Source: Pseudomonas simiae
GTDB lineage: Bacteria; Pseudomonadota; Gammaproteobacteria; Pseudomonadales; Pseudomonadaceae
DNA: 64,000 nt
Assembly (NCBI RefSeq): GCF_900111895.1
Contig: NZ_FOKB01000004.1
Span: 124,001 to 188,000 of the forward strand
Reading direction: 5' to 3'
This document shows, in pieces, positions 55,410-64,000 of the stretch. Position numbers and translations under genes: made by a program. Positions within the stretch are counted from its first letter, which is position 1, and each line of letters starts with the position of its first letter. The notes below the pieces were generated by a model that was not told where the DNA came from, made no database searches, and was given only the letters and a program-made list of their open reading frames with translations.

Positions 55410-56303
55410 ATGAGCCAAATCAATATCGCCCAGGTCGATCTGAACCTACTGAAAACCTTCGAAGCCCTGCATGACGAGTCCAGCGCCAGCCGCGCCGCCT
55501 TGCGCCTGGGCGTGACGCAATCGGCCGTCAGCGCAGGCTTGCGGCGCTTGCGCGAGGTGTATGGTGATCAATTGTTCGTGCGCACCGGGCGTGGCCTGGC
55601 GCCGACCTTGCGGGCCAATCAACTGAAACCGGTAATCAGTGAAGCACTGGAACGCTGCCGGCAGAGCCTGGCCATGGTTGATCCGGACAATCAGCACTAT
55701 CAGGGTCGGTCAGTGGTGTTGGGTTTATCCGATGATTTCGAAATTGCGTACGGCCGCCGGCTGATCGAGGCCATCGCACAACGGGCGCCCAGGCTGCGGG
55801 TGATTTTCCGTCAGACACATAGCCAGATCGTCGCGGGCGCCCTCCTCGACCGCACCCTGGATCTTGCTATCACAGCCGGTGGCTTTGCTCAGGGCCGGCT
55901 GAGTCGCCAAGTACTGGGAGAAGGCGATTACCGCTGTCTGGTGGATTCGGACCAAGCCAGCATCAGCCTGGAGGAATTCGTCACACGCGAGCATGTGCTG
56001 GTGTCATCCGGCGGGTTTATCGGGATTACTGACGAGGGCTTGGCGGCGCTGGGGCTGAGCCGCCAGGTATGTGCGTCCACCAGCCACTTCGCCGCGCTGC
56101 CCTTTCTGCTCAAGGGCAGTCAGGCGGTGGCGACCATTCCTGGGCATGCGGCACAGGCCATCGCGCAGATGACCGGCCTGCGCGTGCTGCCCTGCCCGCT
56201 GGCCTTGCCGCGCTACCCGGTGGAACTGGGCTGGCGTACCCAGGCGCAGCTTGATCCGCTGTTGCTGAAAGTGCGTGAAGCGATTGTGGCGAGTTTTACT
56301 TAG
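55410..56303 (+). CDS. LysR-family transcriptional regulator
   Basis: A 297-residue LTTR. The N-terminal winged helix is VDLNLLKTFEALHDESSASR followed by LGVTQSAVSAGLRRLREVYG, and the rest is a co-inducer-binding domain. The start was taken at the ATG before SQINIAQ; the GTG at 55398 is also possible. It is divergent from the nitrilase gene (81-bp gap), the usual LTTR arrangement for local control. Its 3' end overlaps the convergent small gene by 8 bp. Confidence 0.9.
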   Translation: MSQINIAQVDLNLLKTFEALHDESSASRAALRLGVTQSAVSAGLRRLREVYGDQLFVRTGRGLAPTLRANQLKPVISEALERCRQSLAMVDPDNQHYQGRSVVLGLSDDFEIAYGRRLIEAIAQRAPRLRVIFRQTHSQIVAGALLDRTLDLAITAGGFAQGRLSRQVLGEGDYRCLVDSDQASISLEEFVTREHVLVSSGGFIGITDEGLAALGLSRQVCASTSHFAALPFLLKGSQAVATIPGHAAQAIAQMTGLRVLPCPLALPRYPVELGWRTQAQLDPLLLKVREAIVASFT

Positions 56304-56550
56304 CCGCGGCCATCAGCTTGTTGACTTCGCTGCGCACCATGTTCGAAAACTCCGGCGGCGACATGCCGTCGAGTTCGGCGCGCACCCACTCGGCCCACTT
56401 GCCCTTACGCTTGGCGCGCTCGCCGAACAAACGCGCGGCCTCGCCCTTGGCCTTGCCCAGATTGGTTTGCCACAGGTCGTAGAGACGCGACTTTTCATCT
56501 TCCAGCTCGGCGCGTTCGGCGAGGGTCTTGTTGGCGAGATTGAAGCTCAT
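56296..56550 (-). CDS. Small conserved hypothetical protein
   Basis: An 84-residue, highly charged, predicted all-helical cytoplasmic protein (KTLAERAELEDEKSRLYDLW...). No family could be named. A CAGGTAA ribosome-binding site precedes the ATG and the codon use is like that of its neighbours, so it looks real. It converges on and overlaps the LysR gene by 8 bp. Confidence 0.65.
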   Translation of the reverse strand: MSFNLANKTLAERAELEDEKSRLYDLWQTNLGKAKGEAARLFGERAKRKGKWAEWVRAELDGMSPPEFSNMVRSEVNKLMAAAK

Positions 56551-56713
56551 GTTGAATTACCTGCTGCACAAATAGGCGACATCTTACACTGTAGGTCGAA
56601 TATTCCAGATTCGGATTTTGCTCAAGGCCGGGCCTAAGCAAAAAAACTGCAACTTTTGCCATCGCCCGGCACTCCATTGATCACTGTCCCATTCACCCGC
56701 AAGGAGTCACACA

Positions 56714-57034
56714 ATGGCCCGCAAATCCGCTGCCCAAGCTGTCGAAGACCAAATCAAGGATCAAGCCTTCAGCGAACTGACCGCGTTGATCGAAGAATCG
56801 GACAAACTGCTCAAAAGCAGCGCCTCCCTGGTAGGCGAAGAAGGTGAAACCCTGCGTGAGCAGGTCGCCATCAAGCTCAAACAAGCCCTGGACTCGGTGT
56901 CCAATGTGCGCGAGCGCAGCAAGCCGGTGGTCGATGCCACCGAGACCTACATCGGTGGCCACCCATGGCAGACCGTGGCGATCAGCGCCGGTTTCGGCCT
57001 GGTGGTGGGCCTGCTGCTCGGTCGCCGTAACTGA
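56714..57034 (+). CDS. YqjD/ElaB (DUF883) family membrane-anchored protein
   Basis: A 106-residue protein. A long amphipathic helix (residues ~10-75) is followed by GGHPWQTVAISAGFGLVVGL, a C-terminal membrane anchor ending in LLGRRN, the hallmark of DUF883. In E. coli such proteins are inner-membrane, stationary-phase proteins that bind ribosomes. AAGGAG lies 7 nt before the ATG. Confidence 0.92.
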   Translation: MARKSAAQAVEDQIKDQAFSELTALIEESDKLLKSSASLVGEEGETLREQVAIKLKQALDSVSNVRERSKPVVDATETYIGGHPWQTVAISAGFGLVVGLLLGRRN

Positions 57035-57037
57035 GCA

Positions 57038-57068
57038 ACGGGGGCTGCGCTGCTGGCGCAGCCCCCGT
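57038..57068. terminator. Hairpin between convergent DUF883 and dpkA genes
   Basis: A perfect 13-bp stem (ACGGGGGCTGCGC/GCGCAGCCCCCGT) with a 5-nt loop starts 4 bp after one stop codon and touches the other. There is no strong T-tract on either side, but the position suggests a bidirectional terminator. Confidence 0.75.
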
Positions 57069-58105
57069 CAATCTTCGGCCAATTCCTGCAACTGCTTTAA
57101 ATCCTGCGCGTTAATCTCTATACCGATTTCCTGCGACTTCGCCCGCGAGCGATGACGCCGGTCCCCCGGCAAGCGCCGCAACCCCGCCGCATGCATCTGC
57201 CGCACCAGCTCCTGGCTGCGCTCGGCAAAGTTTTGCCCGGTGGTTTTACTCGGGTCGATCAAAATCACCAGCTGGCCCGTCCATGGCGTGCGCGCACCTG
57301 GATGATCCGACCAATTGAACTCGAACGAGAAGTTACCGCCCGTCAACGCGGCGGCCAGCAACTCGACCATCATCGACAGCGCCGAGCCCTTGTGCCCGCC
57401 AAACGGCAACAGCGCACCGCCTTCAAGAATGGCCTTGGGGTCCTGGGTCGGCTGACCCAGGCTGTCGACGCCCATGCCCGGCGGCAGGCGCTCACCTTTG
57501 CGCGCGGCAATTTGCACGTCGCCGTGGGCGATGGCGCTGGTGGCCAGGTCAAACACAATGGGAGGGCCGTCCGCCCGTGGTGCAGCGAACGCAATCGGGT
57601 TGGTGCCGAACAACGGCCGGTCGGCGCCATGGGGCACCACACAGGTCATGCTGTTGACCACACTCAGCGCCACCAGCCCTTCTTCGGCAAAGGGTTCGAC
57701 GTCGGGCCACAGCGCCGCAAAGTGGTGGGAGTTGTGAATGGCCAGCAGCGCAATGCCGGCACTGCGGGCCTTGTCCACCAACAGTGAGCGGGCAGCTGCC
57801 AGCGCCGGCTGGGCAAAACCATTCACCGCATCCACCCGCACAAAGCCGCTGGCGACGTCTTCAACGATGGGCACCGCCTTGCCGTCAACCCAGCCGCTGT
57901 TCAACGTCGAGACGTAGCCGGGCACGCGAAACACCCCGTGGCTATGGGCCCCGTCGCGTTCGGCACTGGCGCAGTTTTCGGCCAGTACCTGAGCCACCGA
58001 TTCAGACGTGCCCTGCCGGGTAAAGATGCGCTGCAACAGCAGCGTCAAGGCCTCATAGCTCAGGTGCGTGGTTGAAGGGGCGTGATCCAAAGGCGATGCA
58101 GACAT
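57068..58105 (-). CDS. dpkA: Delta1-piperideine-2-carboxylate/pyrroline-2-carboxylate reductase DpkA
   Basis: A 345-residue member of the malate/L-lactate dehydrogenase (Ldh2/MDH2) fold. Characteristic stretches are CASAERDGAHSHGVFRVPGY, IHNSHHFAALWPDVEPFA with the catalytic His, and LLPFGGHKGSALSMMVEL. They match DpkA, which reduces cyclic imines to L-pipecolate and L-proline in lysine and proline-derivative catabolism. The start was set by GGGAG 6 nt before MSASPLDH; 37 upstream in-frame codons are rejected. Confidence 0.88.
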   Translation of the reverse strand: MSASPLDHAPSTTHLSYEALTLLLQRIFTRQGTSESVAQVLAENCASAERDGAHSHGVFRVPGYVSTLNSGWVDGKAVPIVEDVASGFVRVDAVNGFAQPALAAARSLLVDKARSAGIALLAIHNSHHFAALWPDVEPFAEEGLVALSVVNSMTCVVPHGADRPLFGTNPIAFAAPRADGPPIVFDLATSAIAHGDVQIAARKGERLPPGMGVDSLGQPTQDPKAILEGGALLPFGGHKGSALSMMVELLAAALTGGNFSFEFNWSDHPGARTPWTGQLVILIDPSKTTGQNFAERSQELVRQMHAAGLRRLPGDRRHRSRAKSQEIGIEINAQDLKQLQELAED

Positions 58106-58315
58106 CGGTAGCTCCCGTTTAATTATTGGAAGGGGCACTGCGTACGAACAATCGGCAGTCACGATTAAACAGTGTTTCGCGCGTGACTGTCGACCACGAC
58201 AAGCAGCCCGGCGCATCAGACATATCTACTGCCGAACCCGCGTACCACGACTCTAGGCTCACGACGTCCCGGACGGGCTATTCGCACCGCCTCCGCACCT
58301 TTGAGGGTCCACCCT

Positions 58316-61300
58316 ATGAGTCAGGTACAACCGCCTTACTTTTTTCCTGAAGTCCTGCGTTCGGTCTGGAAGGAACGCGATCGCGAACGACACTTTGGCA
58401 TTGATGCCAACGACAGGGGGTTCTTGCGCAATCTGCCTTTGAGCAGCCATGAGGTACGGGGCAAGCAGGTGCCCCCCATGATCGCCCAGACGCTTTGGCT
58501 GAACAAAAACAGCCCGACCGAGCAGGAACTGGTGGGCAGTTTCATGATGAGTTCAACAGGCACCTACACCCGCGCCTTTCTGTACACGCCCTATGGCGGG
58601 CTGGAAAAATTCGACAGTCGGACTCTGTTGCTAAGTGAGTTGACTGAACGCCTCAAGACGCCGGCCAAAGCCGATGAGCTCTTGCAGTTCATTGCGCTGG
58701 GCACGCGTTCGGGATTGAAGCTGTCATCCCCTCTGGTGCTGACACCAGTGGATATTGAGGGCGATGTATTTGACCAGCAGAGAAAAGCCGTGGAGCAGCA
58801 GCAAACGCTCAACCTGCAAGCCGTGCTCGCCGAGCTGGTGAAATTGCCCAGCCTCGACATGATGCTCCAGTCGCTGCTCAGGTCGGTCTTCCACCCACTC
58901 TTCCCCGGGCTTGAGCCCAGCCAAACCCGAATCAACTTGTTCAAATTGCTATCCACCGAAGGGAAGCCACGGCAGTGGGTCAATTCGCTGTCGATCAGCG
59001 AGGCGCTCCTGATGCTTTACCGTCAGCAAGCCTGGCCGGCGGGGCAGACCCGCGAGTACTCCCATCCCTACGCCATCACCGCCGCCAACAACGCAACCCG
59101 CTGGGAAGATGGCCTGAAGCAGGCATCAGAACAATTGTCGTCGTTCTTGCAGAATACCCTTGAGACGTTTTGGAACACAGAGTCGCCAAACGGCACCTCA
59201 CGCCGTGAATTCCTGGCACACACCATGGCGCACAAGGCTCGGATCGACCTACTGTTCAAACGCCAGAGTGAAATCATTACGCCTGAACACGCCGATAAAC
59301 TGGCCGCGCTTTACCTTCCGGACGGCGCGCCGCGCTCCCAAGCCAGTGACGGATTACGTGTCGAGACGGTGAGGTTCTGGGAGCGCGCGTCTCACTTCGT
59401 CGAACTGACCAATTCGGTGATGATCAGCGATGTGCAGACCTGGTTTTATTCGCCGCCCAAGGGGCTGCAGGTACTGGCCGATCACGACGATCTGATTCAT
59501 ACCCTGAAGGCAATGGTTAAGGCCCCGGCCTATGAAGATGATGTCTACAACGCTCTGTCCCTGGAGGAGCGCCTGTGGTTTATCGGTTTCAACCAACCGT
59601 CGGTCAGCGGCAACCTCATCGTCGGCAACGTGTTTGAACACCTGATGGAGGGCATCATCGACAAACAGAAACAGAACCTGATCTACGTGCTCGGCCAATT
59701 CCGACGCGAACGCGGCGATATCAACCTCTCGGCGTTGCTGGATCATGCCATGGACGTGCGCTTCATGATCGATGACAAGCTCTTGACGCTGGACACTGCG
59801 CACCGCTGGACCACCCACTCAGTGTTGGCCGACCCGCTTCGGCCCATTTCGGTCGCCGCTAAACGAGCGGAGCAGGCGCATAAACAGTTGATTGATATCC
59901 CCGACGCGCTGGAGAACCTGGTCAAACCACTGCCGTCGATCACCGCCCCGCTGGCCGAAGCCTTGTCGAGCCGCGAGCGGCAGGCAGTCGACCCTGAACG
60001 GGTGTACATCAATCGCTACACCGACGATGCGCCCCCCTACCCCCTTGTGCTGCCACTGGACAGCCAAAGCCTGGCGGACCATTTCGCCGCACGTCTGGCC
60101 GAAGGGGCTGGCCCGGTCCCTGAAACCCGCCATTACGGCGTTTACAAGCCAGACCACACCGCTTATGGGCAACAACTGACTCATGTGGACGTGAGGTCGC
60201 TCAATCGGATCGTCAATCAGGTGTTGGCCCACTACAAAGAGCAGGGCATCCACGACGCCCCCCGTAAACACCTTCAGGACCTGCTACCGCAGATGGGGGT
60301 CATGATGTCCAACGCGATACGCCACCAGGCCTATCTGCGACGTCTTAACAAGACCCTGGACGCCAGGGATGAGGCCATCATTCAAGCCGTGTTTGACCCG
60401 TTCAACCCTGACCGTCGTCGACGGGAAGACCTGGAAGGGTTTATCCCCGATGTCTATCGCATCACCGTCCAACGCGATGAAGAAGCACTGCGGCACAGCC
60501 TGGCCAATTGCCTGATGATCACCGAGCGCGGTGGACTTGATCACCAGCATTCGGGTCGCGCCATTCTCTGGACACCGGCCTGGGGCCTGGAAAGTTTCGT
60601 TTCTCCCTCCGTGGCAAAACAGCAGCTTGAGGTGCGCCTGAGCGACCCCTGCGCGTGCTTGGCACTGTTGGAAAACCTGGACCCGCGCCAACGCCAGCCG
60701 CATGCCAACTACAGCTTGGGGGCATTCTGGCTGATCACCGAACCGATCAGCGAAAATCGCCAGCAGTCCTGGATCGACCACTACATCGCACAAAGGGCCC
60801 ATTGGTTGGCACAGAAGCCAAATGGCAAAGCACTGTTAAATCTTATGGCGGTACTGCCTACCCCTGTCCTTGGGGGGGCTGCACAGCTCGCCCATCATTT
60901 TATGGCACAACGCTCACTACCCGCTTGGCTCGGCATGGCGAGCCCTGCTGAACAGCAGCACCATGCTGAGTTACTTGAGCAATATCGGCTCAACACCCTG
61001 GATCAAAAAGACTATCTGTATGAGTGTTCCTCGCTACGCCAGCGGGTTCACGACACGCTGAACGAGATGCTGGTGGACTATTCTGTTGACCCGGAAGACG
61101 TGTTTATCACGCCACGGCTTGCCATGGGTGGTCAACGACAGAACCTCACCGATTACGCCTTGGCCCACATCAATGAGCAGGCGAGTGCCTTCACTGTGGA
61201 GTCGGCGGTAACCCAACTGACCGAATCAACGATCCGGCCACTCCTGCTTAAATTGAACATCGCCCAGGCCACTCAGGACTACCTGAAAGAGAAACTAGCC

Positions 61301-63433
61301 TCAGGGCAACCAGGTGCACTGGAGCGTGAGCAGCGTTTTATCCGGCAATTACCCTGGCAACTGTTGCAACAGGCCCATGCGCTGAAACTGCAGGAGCGGT
61401 TATCGGAGGCTGGCTACAACCTGATTCGTCAGGTCTTCGACATGCCGGACGCCGTCGCCCGAGCCACGATTTCGGGCGCCACGGCAAGTATTCGGCCCCT
61501 TGAGATGATTGCCACACCTGGCGCCAGAATCGTCAAGGCACTGGGTCTTTACGTGATGGGTGCCGGTGCTACTGGGCCGTTGATTCTCTATGCGCCTTAC
61601 TACCCAGGGCAGTGCTTCATGGAGTTCGAGCACCAGGCGCAGTTTCTCCTCCACCTGAATGCCCCAGGCATGCTGCAGGACTGGATCATCGCCCACCTGG
61701 AAGGCGCAGATAAGACGACGTATAAAAATTTGCTGATCAGCACAGCAGGTGCCACCTCCGACATCACCTTGGCCAATCACCCAATAAGAGGTCACGCCAT
61801 CAAGCAGCTCTATCAGGACAACCAAGTGGTGATGGGGCGGATGCTGAAACACCAGCAGGACCCCGATGGCGCGGGTTTATGGGGCACCGTCAAAAGCCTC
61901 TTGAGCGGCGGCGTGCGGATCGTCGCGCAATTCTTGCCAGGAACGCTGCAGATACCGGTGGTGATCTGGCAGAGCTATAAACTGTTCAAAGACTCTGCCG
62001 AGGCACTGCAACAGCATCATTGGCAGGATGCACTGCGCTCATTCATTCTTGGTGTTGCAACAATGGCAAGGCTGGAGCGGCTGATGCGCACGCCAGCTCC
62101 CAAAGCAGCTCCCCCTGTCTACAAAGAAGTGAACGAACGCGATTTGAGCCCCTCCGACACAGTCGTCGCGCCGACCGTCAAGGACATCGACGTGACCGAC
62201 CCCAGGCGCACACGCCTGCAAACCTACGAAACCAGCCAAGTGGCGTTGATAGATTTGAAAAAACAGGCGGAAACCGGCCTCTACGCTGCTGCCGACGGCA
62301 GGTCGCTCTACGGTGCCGTGGAGGGCAAGGTTTACTCGATCAAAAATAGCCCACAACTGAGGATCGCCGGCCTGTCCACCAACAGTGACGGCCCGCTGCT
62401 ATCCCGTACCCCTCGGCAGCAACAGGTGCTGGCCCCGCATTATCACCCGCTGCAATACGGCCAAGCGATCACGCGGCTGGGTAATCATTATGTGACGCGT
62501 TTGAACGCCTCGCTTGACATGAATATCGAAGCGACTGGCATGGATGAAATTCGCCGAATCTACCCGATCAAGGCCCAGCAGATTATCGAGGCCCTGGACA
62601 TCGCACGCCTCTACGCATTGCGCGCGATGCATAACCTGGTTCAACTCCGACGCCTGACGCCAGGCACACGCCTTGATGACTTCCTGAAGCGGCTGTTTGA
62701 CGTCAAAAACGTTGATGCTGGCCTCCTGAAGAAAGTGCATGATGCCATCACCCCGCTGTGCAAAGCCTTGGTAGACCCGGACCTCGACGGGTGGGACACC
62801 TCACGTTTTGTGGTCGGGGCGAACAGAAATCCCTCGCAAAGGGTGATCGCGTTCACTGTCTCCGGCGACAGAAAAAACCAAGTGTTCTTTACCGAGCTGT
62901 TTTTTGATCAACAACTCCGGCACAAGTACATCACTCTGTTGACCGAACCCTTCAACATTGACGGCCATGCGCGAGCGGCCACACTGATTCACGAGTTCGC
63001 CCATCTCTACGCGCGCGCCGAAGATATCACCTACATAGAGGCGCGTCGGCCCTTCGCGGACCTGATTGACACCACGAATCAAAGAGGCAGGTTCGAACAC
63101 ACACTGTTGCAAGCCTTTCAGCACAACGTTCTGTCACTGCGCACGCCGTTTAATCAGCTGTTCTCGCGTTGGTACCCTAGGTCCGGGAGCTCTGGCACCT
63201 CCGGCAACTCCGGTAATTGGGTCACCATGGACGCTTCCAACTCGGAAGATCTAGCCGCCAAGGCAATCCTGGAAACCACAGCCAGCACGAGCATTGATGA
63301 GGCACGTAGAGCATTTTTAGATACCGCATCAGCCGACAAACGCATTGACACGATTCTGCGCAACGCCGACTCCGTTGCCAGGCTTATTTGTGAAATGGGG
63401 CGCGCACTCGACCCTGAACAGGGTACGCGTTAA
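58316..63433 (+). CDS. DUF6543/dermonecrotic-type giant toxin with C-terminal HExxH (aspzincin-like) domain
   Basis: A 1705-residue protein without a signal peptide. The true start is the ATG at 58316: GAGGG at 58303-58307 is its ribosome-binding site and overlaps the TTG of the longer frame. A module with a FLYTP-x2-GL-x2-F motif occurs in diverged form three times (about residues 75-130, 735-790, 1080-1140). A hydrophobic, helix-breaking stretch lies at ~1185-1240. The C-terminus has RFVVGANRN, then ATLIHEFAHLYARAEDITY with H1559-E-x-x-H1563 and D1570-x-x-Tyr, resembling the HExxH plus GTxDxxY pattern of M35 aspzincins. Large pseudomonad proteins of this architecture are labelled dermonecrotic toxin-like. 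The delivery route and target are unknown. TTA codons and lower GC than its neighbours are visible. Confidence 0.75.
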   Translation: MSQVQPPYFFPEVLRSVWKERDRERHFGIDANDRGFLRNLPLSSHEVRGKQVPPMIAQTLWLNKNSPTEQELVGSFMMSSTGTYTRAFLYTPYGGLEKFDSRTLLLSELTERLKTPAKADELLQFIALGTRSGLKLSSPLVLTPVDIEGDVFDQQRKAVEQQQTLNLQAVLAELVKLPSLDMMLQSLLRSVFHPLFPGLEPSQTRINLFKLLSTEGKPRQWVNSLSISEALLMLYRQQAWPAGQTREYSHPYAITAANNATRWEDGLKQASEQLSSFLQNTLETFWNTESPNGTSRREFLAHTMAHKARIDLLFKRQSEIITPEHADKLAALYLPDGAPRSQASDGLRVETVRFWERASHFVELTNSVMISDVQTWFYSPPKGLQVLADHDDLIHTLKAMVKAPAYEDDVYNALSLEERLWFIGFNQPSVSGNLIVGNVFEHLMEGIIDKQKQNLIYVLGQFRRERGDINLSALLDHAMDVRFMIDDKLLTLDTAHRWTTHSVLADPLRPISVAAKRAEQAHKQLIDIPDALENLVKPLPSITAPLAEALSSRERQAVDPERVYINRYTDDAPPYPLVLPLDSQSLADHFAARLAEGAGPVPETRHYGVYKPDHTAYGQQLTHVDVRSLNRIVNQVLAHYKEQGIHDAPRKHLQDLLPQMGVMMSNAIRHQAYLRRLNKTLDARDEAIIQAVFDPFNPDRRRREDLEGFIPDVYRITVQRDEEALRHSLANCLMITERGGLDHQHSGRAILWTPAWGLESFVSPSVAKQQLEVRLSDPCACLALLENLDPRQRQPHANYSLGAFWLITEPISENRQQSWIDHYIAQRAHWLAQKPNGKALLNLMAVLPTPVLGGAAQLAHHFMAQRSLPAWLGMASPAEQQHHAELLEQYRLNTLDQKDYLYECSSLRQRVHDTLNEMLVDYSVDPEDVFITPRLAMGGQRQNLTDYALAHINEQASAFTVESAVTQLTESTIRPLLLKLNIAQATQDYLKEKLASGQPGALEREQRFIRQLPWQLLQQAHALKLQERLSEAGYNLIRQVFDMPDAVARATISGATASIRPLEMIATPGARIVKALGLYVMGAGATGPLILYAPYYPGQCFMEFEHQAQFLLHLNAPGMLQDWIIAHLEGADKTTYKNLLISTAGATSDITLANHPIRGHAIKQLYQDNQVVMGRMLKHQQDPDGAGLWGTVKSLLSGGVRIVAQFLPGTLQIPVVIWQSYKLFKDSAEALQQHHWQDALRSFILGVATMARLERLMRTPAPKAAPPVYKEVNERDLSPSDTVVAPTVKDIDVTDPRRTRLQTYETSQVALIDLKKQAETGLYAAADGRSLYGAVEGKVYSIKNSPQLRIAGLSTNSDGPLLSRTPRQQQVLAPHYHPLQYGQAITRLGNHYVTRLNASLDMNIEATGMDEIRRIYPIKAQQIIEALDIARLYALRAMHNLVQLRRLTPGTRLDDFLKRLFDVKNVDAGLLKKVHDAITPLCKALVDPDLDGWDTSRFVVGANRNPSQRVIAFTVSGDRKNQVFFTELFFDQQLRHKYITLLTEPFNIDGHARAATLIHEFAHLYARAEDITYIEARRPFADLIDTTNQRGRFEHTLLQAFQHNVLSLRTPFNQLFSRWYPRSGSSGTSGNSGNWVTMDASNSEDLAAKAILETTASTSIDEARRAFLDTASADKRIDTILRNADSVARLICEMGRALDPEQGTR

Positions 63434-63457
63434 ATGTTCCGGCGCCCCATTGGAGCT

Positions 63458-63477
63458 GGGAGCCCGAACGGGCTCCC
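63458..63477. terminator. Hairpin between toxin gene and PepSY gene
   Basis: An 8-bp stem GGGAGCCC/GGGCTCCC with a GAAC loop lies 25 bp after the toxin stop and 12 bp from the convergent PepSY stop. No T-tract is present, so the terminator call is tentative. Confidence 0.5.
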
Positions 63478-63488
63478 GGCGGGCAGCG

Positions 63489-63758
63489 TCAGTCTTTCTG
63501 ATCGCGCAGAACATTGCCCGACGCGCCATCAATACGCGCTTCATAGACTGTGCCGTCGGACTTGCGCCCTTTGACTTCCCAATAGCCATTGTCATCGGCT
63601 TCGGCCGCGTAAACCTCGACATAACCGGCCTTGGTCTTGGCGACTTCAATAGCCTTTTCAATGGTAATCCAGCCCGCCCCCGGTTTATCCGCCAGGGCTG
63701 CGCCAGCACTGAGCAGTGCAGTGGTTGCGCACACAGCGACTAAGGTTTTCTTCAGCAT
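63489..63758 (-). CDS. PepSY domain periplasmic protein
   Basis: An 89-residue exported protein. It has a signal peptide (about residues 1-23, ending SAGAALA|D) and then one PepSY domain (ITIEKAIEVAKTKAGYVEVY followed by YEARIDGASGNVLRDQKD). The start was set by GGAGAACG before MLKKTLV. Such small PepSY proteins are often controlled by two-component systems and may modulate proteases or envelope stress. No partner gene is in view. Confidence 0.88.
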   Translation of the reverse strand: MLKKTLVAVCATTALLSAGAALADKPGAGWITIEKAIEVAKTKAGYVEVYAAEADDNGYWEVKGRKSDGTVYEARIDGASGNVLRDQKD

Positions 63759-63900
63759 ATTCGTTCTCCATTGTGGGAATGTCCTGAATTTTTTAGGCGC
63801 TCTCAAACAAGAATAAGTTCCAATTGATGTGCAATCGCCATGACGGCTGTTCTCGCCACCGGCCTGCGGAGGTTAGAATGTGGGAAATCAGGATGAGTCA

Positions 63901-64000
63901 ATGACCGAAAAGTCCCTTTCAGAAGCCGAATACGACGCCATCACCGACGCTGCCGCGCATTGGTGCATGCGCCTGCACGCGGTTGATTGCACCGCGAGTG
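63901..64000 (+). CDS. FecR-like anti-sigma/regulator, N-terminal part (cut by window edge)
   Basis: Only 33 residues are available: MTEKSLSEAEYDAITDAAAH and then WCMRLHAVDCTAS. This matches the N-terminal DUF4880 segment of FecR-type sensors that control ECF sigma factors of iron uptake. AGGA lies 10 nt upstream of the ATG. If correct, a TonB-dependent receptor gene would be expected after it. No fecI-like sigma gene ends in the 142 bp before it. Confidence 0.65.
   Translation, partial: MTEKSLSEAEYDAITDAAAHWCMRLHAVDCTAS

Noticed and set aside
58301..58315. TTG start extending the second giant toxin by five codons
   Set aside because: The extra codons consist of the GAGGG ribosome-binding site and spacer that serve the ATG at 58316.

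Overview
The window is chromosomal DNA from a member of the Pseudomonas fluorescens group. The evidence is the GC-rich coding style, the mannitol operon mtlEFGKDYZ with mtlR, the ptxS-kguEKTD 2-ketogluconate cluster with its PtxS operators, several Pseudomonas-type families (DUF1652, DUF2790, DUF3455, DUF6543 toxin), and two families of REPIN-type palindromic repeats scattered between genes. No rRNA, tRNA, CRISPR array, transposase or prophage was seen.

Layout. 1-5.6 kb: the 3' part of a MuxABC (MdtABC)-type RND efflux operon on the minus strand, then thiol peroxidase tpx. 5.8-8.1 kb: a glycosyltransferase and the AraC-type mannitol activator mtlR. 8.2-14.6 kb: a 2133-residue toxin-like gene lying between mtlR and its target operon. 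14.9-23.3 kb: mtlEFGKDYZ (uptake ABC transporter, mannitol dehydrogenase, xylulokinase, fructokinase), with REPINs in two of its junctions. 23.4-24.5 kb: an autotransporter remnant and two small Pseudomonas proteins. 24.7-27 kb: a short threonine dehydratase preceded by what reads as a complete Ile/Thr transcription attenuator, divergent from a ParD-like/methionine aminopeptidase pair. 27-27.5 kb: a tandem array of REPIN units.

27.5-31.3 kb: a RimK-like ATP-grasp ligase with a CorA-like transporter, divergent from a GNAT-C39 peptidase fusion. 31.3-34.8 kb: sulfur-scavenging genes (sfnG with a sigma-54-like promoter, a DszC-like flavoprotein, a TauE/SafE exporter). 34.9-37.7 kb: methyltransferase, DUF3455 protein, ECF sigma/anti-sigma pair. 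37.7-44.2 kb: an RstAB-like two-component system divergent from an RND efflux pair. 45.2-50.5 kb: the ptxS-kgu locus. 50.6-58.1 kb: chemoreceptor, NCS2 purine permease, LEA-2 lipoprotein, nitrilase with a divergent LysR regulator, a DUF883 protein and dpkA. 58.3-63.4 kb: a second giant toxin-like protein (DUF6543/dermonecrotic type) with a C-terminal HExxH domain. 63.5-64 kb: a PepSY protein and the start of a FecR-like anti-sigma gene.

Most of the window is metabolism of a plant/soil pseudomonad: polyol and ketogluconate catabolism, sulfone-sulfur use, nitrile hydrolysis and efflux. The least explained parts are the two giant toxin-like genes. One ends in a Cys-His-Asp domain and the other in a zinc-peptidase-like domain. 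The other notable items are the attenuator and the peptide-modification-like RimK/GNAT-C39 locus. All family assignments are by recognition of motifs in the translated sequence; no database search was run.
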